From positions 1 to 47,728 of the forward strand of contig CACPNW010000009.1 of assembly GCA_902635455.1 (NCBI GenBank): a stretch of DNA of 47,728 nt, in the 5' to 3' direction. Position numbers and translations under genes: made by a program. The stretch is from an uncultured Alphaproteobacteria bacterium (GTDB lineage: Bacteria > Pseudomonadota > Alphaproteobacteria > HIMB59 > GCA-002718135). Positions 40,584-47,728 of this stretch are shown here, piece by piece. Numbering within the stretch: position 1 is the first letter of the stretch; each line of letters begins with the position of its first letter. The notes under the pieces are model-generated. The model saw only the letters and a program-made list of their open reading frames with translations, was not told where the DNA came from and made no database searches.

Positions 40584-41348
40584 TTATGCTATTCCGCCAT
40601 CAACTATGTAGTTTTGTGCTGTTATACCGGAGCTTTGATTTGATGCAAAAAAGAGAACAACCTTAGAAATATCTTCAGGTTCAAGCAATTTTTTAATACA
40701 TTGTCTGTTCAGGGTTTCCTTTTCTATTTCTGGTGTTAACCATAACTTTCTCTGTCTTTCTGTAATAATCCAACCAGGCACAACACAATTGACCCTAATA
40801 TTATAAATACCAAGATCTCTTGCTAAAGTTCTGGTTAAACCCATAATTGCTGATTTAGCTGTAGTATATCCAGGCATTCCTCCTTGAGCCAAAATCCATG
40901 AATAGCTTCCTATATTTATAATTGAACCCTCGCCTAAATTTTTCATGTCTTTATATACTGACTGAACAGTAAAAAAATAATGTCGTAAATTAGTATTCAT
41001 CCTATTATCCCAAAATTCAGGAGTAACATCATCAATACTGTGCCTTTCATCATTTGCTGCATTATTAACTAAAATTGAAATAGGTCCAATGTCCTTTTGA
41101 ATTTCTTTAATTATATTTTGCATATCTGTAATATTCAATAAGTCACATTCTCTAAAAATTGATTTGTGATAGAAACCATCAAATTTTTCTACTAAACTTT
41201 TTCCTAATTCTACTTCTTTGTCTAGAAAAACAACTTTTGAACCTTGTTGAAGAAATTTTTCAACAATTGAAGATCCAATACCTGATGCTCCACCTGTAAT
41301 TAGAACAATCTTTTCTTTTAATGAGGGATAATTAGGTATTTCTTGCAT
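40584..41348 (-). CDS. short-chain dehydrogenase/reductase
   Basis: Classical SDR, 254 residues. Coenzyme motif TGGASGIG at 18-25, Asp43 after VVFLD favouring NAD, NNAAN at 95-99, catalytic Ser148, Tyr161 and Lys165. It resembles sugar dehydrogenases (L-fucose, L-arabinose or galactose 1-dehydrogenase type) more than fatty-acid reductases, but this is only an impression. First gene of the leftward operon and divergent from the UxaA-family dehydratase, which fits an aldose to aldonate to keto-deoxy-acid route. Confidence 0.83.
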   Translation of the reverse strand: MQEIPNYPSLKEKIVLITGGASGIGSSIVEKFLQQGSKVVFLDKEVELGKSLVEKFDGFYHKSIFRECDLLNITDMQNIIKEIQKDIGPISILVNNAANDERHSIDDVTPEFWDNRMNTNLRHYFFTVQSVYKDMKNLGEGSIINIGSYSWILAQGGMPGYTTAKSAIMGLTRTLARDLGIYNIRVNCVVPGWIITERQRKLWLTPEIEKETLNRQCIKKLLEPEDISKVVLFFASNQSSGITAQNYIVDGGIA

Positions 41349-41405
41349 AAATTAATAAAATTTATTTATTTCTATTTTTATGTTATTTATTAATTGTTTA
41401 ACATA

Positions 41406-42905
41406 ATGTTTAATATAATCAAATTAAATGAAAAAGATAATGTTGGAATTGCTCCGATGCCAATTCCAAAAACGAGTAAAGTTAATAAAAACCTAATAGC
41501 AAAAGATAATATACCTTTTGGTCATAAACTAAGCTTAGTAAATATAAATAAAGGGGATTATATTTATAAATATGGACAGATTATAGGCATTGCTTCAAAT
41601 AACATACTTATTGGAGAACATGTACATTCCCATAATCTTGTTTTCAAAGATTTTAAAAGAAATTATGAAATTAAAGCAAAACATAAAATAAATACAATAA
41701 AATCTGATTTGTTTTTTAAAGGATACAAAAGAAAAAATGGTAAGGGGGGTACGAGGAACTATATTGGTCTTATTAGCACTGTAAATTGTTCAGCTACTGT
41801 TGTTAAAAGAATTGCAGAGAATATTAACAATCATTTATCTAAAAATAATTTTCAAAATATTGATGGTGCAGTTTGTCTTAAACACTCTTCTGGATGTGGA
41901 ATGAACACCTCAGGTTATGGTATGGAAATTTTTAACAGAACTATAGAGGGTTTTAAAAATCATGTAAATTTTGGTAAAGTTTTTGTAATAGGTTTAGGTT
42001 GTGAGTGTGCTCAAATTTCTCTTTATGAAGATAATAATGAGGAAAATAAAATTGAATATATGAATATCCAAGACGAAGGTGGAACAAAAGAAATAATAAA
42101 AAAAGTAACTGAAAATATAATTGATAATTTAGATGAAATTAATTCAATTGAGAGAACTAATATTCCTATTTCAGAATTAACAGTAGCCCTACAGTGTGGT
42201 GGATCTGACTCATATTCAGGTATTACTGCTAATCCAGCTTTAGGTTTTGCTTCAGATTTAATTGTAACCCATGGTGGTAGTACAATTTTATCCGAAACCC
42301 CAGAAATTTATGGGGCTGAGCACTTGCTTATAGCAAGGGCCCAAAATAGTGATTTAATTAAAAAAATAAATAATCAGATTAAGTGGTGGAAAGATTACAC
42401 TTCTATAAATGGAGGAAGTTTGGATAACAATCCATCACCAGGAAATAAAAAGGGTGGATTAACAACAATTTTAGAGAAATCTCTTGGTGCAGTTGCTAAA
42501 AGTGGCTCATCAGATATGATTAATGTTCTTGATTATAGTGAGCCTATCTCATTGAAGGGTTTTAATTTCATGAATTCTCCTGGTTATGATCCAGTTTCAG
42601 TGACTGGACAAGTTGCTTCTGGTGCAAATATAATATGTTTCACAACTGGGAGAGGATCATGTTTTGGTTTTAAGCCATCTCCAAGTATTAAAATTGCAAC
42701 TAATACTAACATGTATAACAAACTAATAGAGGATATGGATATAAATGCTGGCTCAATCATGGATGGAGAATCTAATATAGAAAAAGTTGGTAATGAAATT
42801 TTTGAAAAAATAATTTCTGTCGCATCTGGCAACAAACCCAAAAGTGAAATAAATGGCTACGGTGATGACGAGTTTAATCCCTGGGTAATTGGCGCTACAA
42901 TGTAA
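41406..42905 (+). CDS. UxaA-family sugar-acid dehydratase
   Basis: 499-residue member of the altronate/galactarate dehydratase family. The N-terminal SAF-like domain (to about residue 95, NVGIAPMPI ... GEHVHSHNL) is joined to the large catalytic domain, with RKNGKGGTRNYIGLISTVNC, HSSGCGMN and LGCECAQ early and FTTGRGSCFGFKPSPSIKIATN late. The frame opens four codons earlier with TTG; the ATG is preferred, with no clear ribosome binding site. Likely dehydrates a sugar acid to a 2-keto-3-deoxy acid. Its end abuts the convergent IlvD-type gene with no spacer. Confidence 0.88.
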   Translation: MFNIIKLNEKDNVGIAPMPIPKTSKVNKNLIAKDNIPFGHKLSLVNINKGDYIYKYGQIIGIASNNILIGEHVHSHNLVFKDFKRNYEIKAKHKINTIKSDLFFKGYKRKNGKGGTRNYIGLISTVNCSATVVKRIAENINNHLSKNNFQNIDGAVCLKHSSGCGMNTSGYGMEIFNRTIEGFKNHVNFGKVFVIGLGCECAQISLYEDNNEENKIEYMNIQDEGGTKEIIKKVTENIIDNLDEINSIERTNIPISELTVALQCGGSDSYSGITANPALGFASDLIVTHGGSTILSETPEIYGAEHLLIARAQNSDLIKKINNQIKWWKDYTSINGGSLDNNPSPGNKKGGLTTILEKSLGAVAKSGSSDMINVLDYSEPISLKGFNFMNSPGYDPVSVTGQVASGANIICFTTGRGSCFGFKPSPSIKIATNTNMYNKLIEDMDINAGSIMDGESNIEKVGNEIFEKIISVASGNKPKSEINGYGDDEFNPWVIGATM

Positions 42906-43868
42906 TTAATGATTGTCTCTGGGTATGCCCTTGCTTTGAGCAACACTGAAGTATCCTTCTTTTAAATCCAAACAAGCTCCGTCTTCGAGTTGACCTGTAT
43001 ATTTTCTTGAAATTTCCTGCCAAGGAGTTTGATTTTCTGGATAATTAAATTTTATTTCTTTGAATCGTTTTTTAATTTCTTTATCATCTATTAATAAATC
43101 TACTCTTTTTTTATTTAAATTAACTTTTACTAAATCATAGTTTTTAATAATTGATAAACCTCCACCAACAGCGGCTTCTGGTGAAACATTTAAAATTGAA
43201 GGGCTTTCTGAAGTACCACTTTGTCTCCCATCACCAAGGCAAGGTAAAGATGTAACTCCTTTTTTTAATAAATGATCAGGAGGCTGCATATTTACTACTT
43301 CTGCCGCACCTGGATAACCTATTGGTCCACAACCTCTAATTATTAACATGCAATTTTCATCAATTTTTAATTTGGGATTATTAATTTCTTCATGATAATG
43401 CTCAGGACCATCAAAAACAATGGCTTTTAATGTAAATTCCATTGGATGTTTTTTATCTGATAAATATCTTTCTTTAAACTCATTACTAACTACTGACATT
43501 TTCATAATAGCTGTATCAAAAAAATTACTTCGCAAAATTAAAAATCCAGCTTTTTCTTTCATTGGTTTATTAAAAGAGTAAATTACTTTTCTATCGCTAC
43601 AAACTATTTTTTCTAAATTTTCTCCAACATTTTTTCCACTCACTGTTAGACAATCACTATTTAACTTATCGTTATCTAATAATTCTTTCATTACAGCAGG
43701 CACACCTCCTGCTTTAAAGTAACCCTCTCCTAAGTATTCTCCTGCTGGTTGTAAATTTACCAATAAAGGAATACTTTCACCCCAATTTTCCCAATGTTGC
43801 AACTTAAGATCTAAATTTAATTGTTTGGCAATTGCAATAATATGGGGGGGGAGCATTCGATGAGGCAC
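42906..43868 (-). CDS. IlvD/EDD-family dehydratase, C-terminal part (frameshifted)
   Basis: C-terminal half of a dihydroxy-acid/sugar-acid dehydratase. It begins, after a few out-of-frame residues, with the family segment [20 protein letters not shown] and contains [36 protein letters not shown] and [17 protein letters not shown], the swivelling domain that completes the active site. It has no start of its own that matches the family; it is the continuation of the upstream fragment after a one-base shift in a run of eight G (C on the coding strand) at 43844-43851. Reads as a single gene of about 590 residues if one base is removed. Confidence 0.82.
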   Translation of the reverse strand: MPHRMLPPHIIAIAKQLNLDLKLQHWENWGESIPLLVNLQPAGEYLGEGYFKAGGVPAVMKELLDNDKLNSDCLTVSGKNVGENLEKIVCSDRKVIYSFNKPMKEKAGFLILRSNFFDTAIMKMSVVSNEFKERYLSDKKHPMEFTLKAIVFDGPEHYHEEINNPKLKIDENCMLIIRGCGPIGYPGAAEVVNMQPPDHLLKKGVTSLPCLGDGRQSGTSESPSILNVSPEAAVGGGLSIIKNYDLVKVNLNKKRVDLLIDDKEIKKRFKEIKFNYPENQTPWQEISRKYTGQLEDGACLDLKEGYFSVAQSKGIPRDNH

Positions 43869-44682
43869 CTATTGCAGAAGCAGTAACTATAGCATTTTTA
43901 AAAGCTTTTATCGTCATAATATCTGAAGGTTTAATATCTTCTAAAACCAGTCCAACACTTCTATATCCTGTATCATAAGCCATTTGCGATCTCTCTCTAT
44001 AAGGAGCTGGTATAGCAGCACAACCAGGTAAGGACATGCCAAGAGCTTCTGCAAGAGAGTTCATTGATGAAGCTGTACCCATAGTATTACAATGTCCAAT
44101 GCTGGGCGCAGAAGCTGATACTAAATCCATAAATTCTTCATAATTAATTTCACCTCGTGCATGCATTCTTCTTGCTTCCCAAACAATTGTTCCTGAACCT
44201 ACTTTTTTTCCATTGTAATTCCCATCTAACATAGGTCCACCTGATAAAACAATTGAAGGCAAATTAACAGTTGCAGCAGCCATTAAACTCGCTGGAGTTG
44301 TTTTATCACAGCCTGTCGTCAATACTACTCCATCAAGTGGGTATCCAAATAGAACCTCTACTAATGATAAATAAGCAAGATTTCTATCTAATGCTGCAGT
44401 GGGCCTCTTTCCAGTTTCTTGTATAGGATGAGTAGGAAACTCAAAGGGAATGCCTCCAGCATCTCTAATACCTGCTTTTATTCTATTTGATAAATCCAAA
44501 AAATGTCTATTACATGGAGACAAATCACTTCCACTTTGAGCTATTCCAATTATAGGCTTCCCAGATTGTAACTCGTTTCTTGTTAACCCAAAATTTAAAT
44601 ATCTTTCTAAATAAAGAGCAGTCATGCTTGGGTTATCAGGATTATTAAACCATTTTTGACTTCTAAGATTCTTTGTTTTCAT
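43846..44682 (-). CDS. IlvD/EDD-family dehydratase, N-terminal part (frameshifted)
   Basis: N-terminal part of an iron-sulphur dehydratase of the IlvD/EDD family, most like the aldonic-acid dehydratases (arabonate, xylonate or fuconate type). Cluster cysteines are Cys57 (SPCNRH), Cys125 ([11 protein letters not shown]) and Cys198 ([10 protein letters not shown]). The normal sequence runs to [10 protein letters not shown] and is then shifted at the C8 run and ends within about 15 residues. The open frame actually continues past the run to a stop at 43804. It follows the aldo/keto reductase gene by three bases, which together would turn an aldose into a 2-keto-3-deoxy acid. Confidence 0.85.
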
Positions 44683-44685
44683 ATT

Positions 44686-45744
44686 TTAAAATTCAATCAT
44701 GGGTGAGCGTTGATCAATTAAATCATTATCTTTTAAATACGTCCAAAAACTTGAGGGTAATTTATTTTCAAAATCATCTACATTCTCATCAACTTGTGAT
44801 GGTGATGACATTCCTAAAACACAAGAAGTTATTATAGAATTTCCATATGGAAATTGTATTGCAGCCTTTTTTAATGAGGTATTAAATTTTTCACTTGCTT
44901 TTTTTAGAGCATAAGCTTTGTCTAACCAGTACTTAGATGACTCATATTCTTTCGGGTTTCTTACAAGACTTTCTTTTAAATTTTTAGTCCAATTTTCATC
45001 TAATCTTATATAATCAAAATATGATTTTGGACTTGGATCAATCAAAATTCCACTATTAAAAACACCTCCTAAAATTAGCGAAATATTGTTTTTTTCACAA
45101 GTTGGGATTAATATATCTAAACTAGTTTGGTCAATCAGACTATATCTACCAGCCAATAAAAAACAATCGAAACAGCCCTCTTTTGCAAATTCCACTAACA
45201 TTTCATTTTGATTCATCCCACATCCTAAAACCCCTACTGATTTACCTTCTTTTAATTTTATCATTGCTTTAATTGCACCTTTTCTAGCTTGATTAAAATG
45301 ATCAGGATGATTATCTGGATCATGCAAATGCAAAACATCGACATAGTCCATATTTAATCGATTCAAACTGTCTTCAAAAGATCTCATTACACCGTCATAA
45401 CTAAAATCAAATTGGGAGTCTTTATCTTCAGGTGAGCCTATGAACTTTTCAGCAGCTTTTGATGAATGTGTGTTTACTATTACTCTACCTACTTTTGTTG
45501 CTATAGCAAAATCATTTCTTGATTTATCTTTTAAAAAAATACCTAATCGTTGTTCAGCCATTCCAGATCCATAAAGTGGCGCAGTATCAAAATATCTAAT
45601 ACCCCTATCCCATGCCCTACCTAATGTATTGAGAGCTTGATCTTCTGTGACTTCAATTGGCCAACCACCAATAGGAGCTGTGCCTATTCCCAGTTCTGAA
45701 ATTTCCAAATCAGTATTACCAATTTTTCTATTTTTAATTTTCAT
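44686..45744 (-). CDS. aldo/keto reductase (aldose 1-dehydrogenase-like)
   Basis: NAD(P)-dependent AKR of 352 residues. Catalytic residues Asp53, Tyr58 (FDTAPLYGSG), Lys84 (IATKVGRV) and the His in DYVDVLHLHDPD are visible. The pattern GTAPIGGWPIEVTEDQA and the long C-terminal part resemble D-threo-aldose/L-fucose 1-dehydrogenases, which oxidise free sugars to lactones. Tight operon: 15 bases after the iron alcohol dehydrogenase, three bases before the dehydratase. Fits the first step of a non-phosphorylating sugar pathway. Confidence 0.86.
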   Translation of the reverse strand: MKIKNRKIGNTDLEISELGIGTAPIGGWPIEVTEDQALNTLGRAWDRGIRYFDTAPLYGSGMAEQRLGIFLKDKSRNDFAIATKVGRVIVNTHSSKAAEKFIGSPEDKDSQFDFSYDGVMRSFEDSLNRLNMDYVDVLHLHDPDNHPDHFNQARKGAIKAMIKLKEGKSVGVLGCGMNQNEMLVEFAKEGCFDCFLLAGRYSLIDQTSLDILIPTCEKNNISLILGGVFNSGILIDPSPKSYFDYIRLDENWTKNLKESLVRNPKEYESSKYWLDKAYALKKASEKFNTSLKKAAIQFPYGNSIITSCVLGMSSPSQVDENVDDFENKLPSSFWTYLKDNDLIDQRSPMIEF

Positions 45745-45759
45745 ATATATAAATATTTT

Positions 45760-46908
45760 TCAGAGATTGCCTTCATAACTATCTTGATAAAGAGCTAAAA
45801 AATCTGATTCATCTAACTTTACAGGATTTCCTCCAGTAGATGGATCTTGCAAAGCCATTTTACTCATTTTTACTAGTTTTGATTTATCATTAATAAGCTC
45901 TTTTAAAGTATGGGGAATGTTAAGCTCCTTTCTTAGATTTAAAATCCAATTCACAAAACCATCAAATGTAGCAAACTCTAAATCCAAATATTTTGCAACA
46001 CCAATAATTTTATCTTCTATAACTTCTCTATTTTTTTTTAAAACATAGGGCATAAAAACTGCATTAGTAAGACCATGATGTGAATTGTAAATTGCCCCAA
46101 CAGGATGACTTAATGAATGTATTGCTCCTAATCCTTTTTGAAAAGCTGTAGAGCCCATTGAAGATCCTACAAGCATGTTGCCACGAGCTTCAATATCATT
46201 TCCATCTTTATAAGCACGAACTAAATATTTTTTAACAATTGCTATGCCCTCAAGGGCAATACCTTGTGATAAAGGATGAAAAAAAGGAGAAGAATATGCC
46301 TCCAGACAATGTGCTAACACATCCATCCCTGTGAAAGCAGTTAATGAAGGAGGCAAATCTATTGTTAAATCTGGGTCTAGAATTACTATTGCAGGTAACA
46401 TTTTTGGATGAAAAATTATTTTTTTTTCATGAGTATCTTCTTTTGTGAAAACACCTGCTCTACCTGTCTCTGATCCTGTTCCCGCAGTGGTAGGAATAGC
46501 AATAACTGGATAAATTTTATCAGAATTAGCTCTCATCCAATAATCGCCAATATCTTCAAAGTCCCATATTGATCTAGTTTGACCAGCCATAAAAGCAATC
46601 CCCTTGCCAACATCCATACCAGAACCTCCTCCAACAGCAATAACTCCATCATGTTTTCCATTATTAAATACTTCGACCCCATGCATAACATTTGATCCAG
46701 TTGGATTTCCTTGAACATCACTGTAAATAGAAGCTTCTTTAGCAATTGAATTGTTAACCTTTGAAATAATATTAGTTTTTAAAATACCAGGATCTGTTAC
46801 AATTAAAGGATTATTTATATTTAAATTTTCACAAGCTTTTTGAATTTCATTAACCCTATTCAATCCAAACCATATTGGAGTTGGATAGTTCCAGTTCATA
46901 TTATCCAT
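45760..46908 (-). CDS. iron-containing alcohol dehydrogenase
   Basis: Group III metal-dependent alcohol dehydrogenase, 382 residues. The NAD-binding loop GGGSGMD is at 93-99 and PTTAGTGSE at 139-147; metal ligands are Asp196, His200 (DVLAHCLEAY), His264 (HSLSHPVG) and His278 (NSHHG), nearly the numbering known for lactaldehyde reductase FucO. May reduce or oxidise a short aldehyde, for example lactaldehyde or glycolaldehyde, released by the sugar-acid route. Ten bases after the aldehyde dehydrogenase in the same operon. Confidence 0.88.
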   Translation of the reverse strand: MDNMNWNYPTPIWFGLNRVNEIQKACENLNINNPLIVTDPGILKTNIISKVNNSIAKEASIYSDVQGNPTGSNVMHGVEVFNNGKHDGVIAVGGGSGMDVGKGIAFMAGQTRSIWDFEDIGDYWMRANSDKIYPVIAIPTTAGTGSETGRAGVFTKEDTHEKKIIFHPKMLPAIVILDPDLTIDLPPSLTAFTGMDVLAHCLEAYSSPFFHPLSQGIALEGIAIVKKYLVRAYKDGNDIEARGNMLVGSSMGSTAFQKGLGAIHSLSHPVGAIYNSHHGLTNAVFMPYVLKKNREVIEDKIIGVAKYLDLEFATFDGFVNWILNLRKELNIPHTLKELINDKSKLVKMSKMALQDPSTGGNPVKLDESDFLALYQDSYEGNL

Positions 46909-46918
46909 AAATACCTCT

Positions 46919-47728
46919 TTATAGTGTTCTATAGTGATAACTCTTTGCTCGAGTCACATGATCAAATCCCAAGACTGATAAAGTTACACCTATTCCAGTA
47001 TTTTTAACGCCCGTCCATGCTAAGCCAGGATCCAAGTAATCGCACCTATTCATAAAAAAAGTACCTGTATTTATTCTAGGTCCAAATTTTTCTGCAAATT
47101 CTTTATCAGAAGTCCATATACATGCAGTTAAACCGTAAGGACTATCATTCATTAAATCTGCAGCTTGATCTTCATTTTTTACTTTCATTATTCCAACAGT
47201 AGGGCCGAATGTTTCTTCCATCATAAAACTCATTGTGTGATCAACATTAATTAAAACTGAAGGACTCACATAACAATTTGATTCATCTGAAATTTTAAAA
47301 TTTTCTTTTCCAACTATATCTTTAGCTCCATTTGAAATAGCTTCTTTCACCTGTAATCGTATAGATTGAGCTGCAGAAAGTTTTACAACTGGACCTAGGT
47401 TTGTTTGAGATTTTAATGGATCATCTAAAATATATTTTTCTGTGAAATTTTTTATACCACCAATAAAATCATCATATATCTCACCATCAACATAAATCCT
47501 TTCAATTCCACAGCATGATTGTCCCGAATTGTAAAATGAACCATCAGCTAAATTTTCTATAGCATGCTGAAGATTGCAATCTTTTCTTACATAAGCAGGA
47601 TCTTTACCACCAAGTTCTAGACCTGCATTTATAAATCTTTCACCAATTGCTTTTTTCACTTGTTTTCCGCCACTTACTGATCCTGTAAAAAGTACGTGAT
47701 CAATTCTTTCATCTGAAATAATCTTTGA
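46919..47728 (-). CDS. aldehyde dehydrogenase, 5' end outside the window
   Basis: C-terminal 269 residues of an ALDH; the frame is open through the right edge, so the true start lies beyond it. Visible are the coenzyme segment HVLFTGSVSGGKQV, the Glu motif LELGGKDPAYV and the catalytic Cys in NSGQSCCGIERIYVDG, then EETFGPTVGIMKV. The apparent internal ATG at 47659 is not the start because the ALDH motif upstream of it is in frame. A substrate such as lactaldehyde, glycolaldehyde or 2-oxoglutarate semialdehyde would suit the operon with Fe-ADH, AKR and dehydratase. Confidence 0.9.
   Translation of the reverse strand, partial: SKIISDERIDHVLFTGSVSGGKQVKKAIGERFINAGLELGGKDPAYVRKDCNLQHAIENLADGSFYNSGQSCCGIERIYVDGEIYDDFIGGIKNFTEKYILDDPLKSQTNLGPVVKLSAAQSIRLQVKEAISNGAKDIVGKENFKISDESNCYVSPSVLINVDHTMSFMMEETFGPTVGIMKVKNEDQAADLMNDSPYGLTACIWTSDKEFAEKFGPRINTGTFFMNRCDYLDPGLAWTGVKNTGIGVTLSVLGFDHVTRAKSYHYRTL

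Noticed and set aside
47659-47659. Internal ATG as start of the last aldehyde dehydrogenase
   Set aside because: The ALDH coenzyme motif FTGSVSGG lies upstream in the same frame, so the gene simply continues out of the window.

Overview
This is an AT-rich, densely packed stretch of bacterial chromosome using the standard bacterial code. Its gene content (trimethylamine/TMAO catabolism, one-carbon and methylated-amine enzymes, an Amt transporter, sugar-acid enzymes) and very short spacers point to a streamlined marine alphaproteobacterium of the SAR11 or HIMB59/AEGEAN-169 kind. That placement is inferred from content and composition; there is no rRNA or tRNA in the window. No insertion sequence, phage gene or CRISPR array was seen.

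Left part (1-9.4 kb): a galactokinase-like gene and an aldehyde dehydrogenase; a leftward pair made of a ureohydrolase (agmatinase family, with a one-base frameshift near its end) and a gamma-butyrobetaine-dioxygenase-like enzyme; then a rightward operon with a Rieske oxygenase, glyoxalase I, a cupin, a glutamine-synthetase-like ligase and a MetX-like alpha/beta hydrolase. That combination is not one I recognise and may be an undescribed amine or N-methyl-compound pathway.

Ammonium locus (9.4-11.3 kb): an amt gene with a well-formed Shine-Dalgarno sequence, an unlisted 57-residue membrane protein directly downstream, a clean terminator, and a leader that closely resembles the glnA-type glutamine riboswitch known mainly from cyanobacteria. 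Two DMT-family transporters follow.

Methylated-amine core (13.2-37.4 kb): gmaS; two complete GlxB-GlxC-GlxD (N-methylglutamate-synthase-like) modules with the same 13-base gene overlap; a second GS-like enzyme (GlnT type); a FAD amine oxidase; an IclR regulator; tdm (TMAO demethylase, DUF1989 plus GcvT-like domains); tmm (TMA monooxygenase); and a tmoX-tmoW-tmoV TMAO transporter followed by a second binding protein and fused permease without its own ATPase. Expected logic: TMAO is imported, or made from TMA by Tmm; Tdm gives dimethylamine and formaldehyde; after a dimethylamine step not encoded here, GmaS and the Glx modules convert methylamine to N-methylglutamate. An operator-like sequence TTTCA-N5-TGAAA occurs in front of both the oxidase/Glx operon and the tmm/tmoX divergent promoter region, suggesting one IclR regulon.

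Right part (37.4 kb to end): sugar/polyol and sugar-acid catabolism with SDR and Gfo/Idh/MocA dehydrogenases, a UxaA-family dehydratase, an IlvD/EDD-family dehydratase split by a frameshift in a C8 run, an aldo/keto reductase, an iron alcohol dehydrogenase and an aldehyde dehydrogenase that runs off the window edge.
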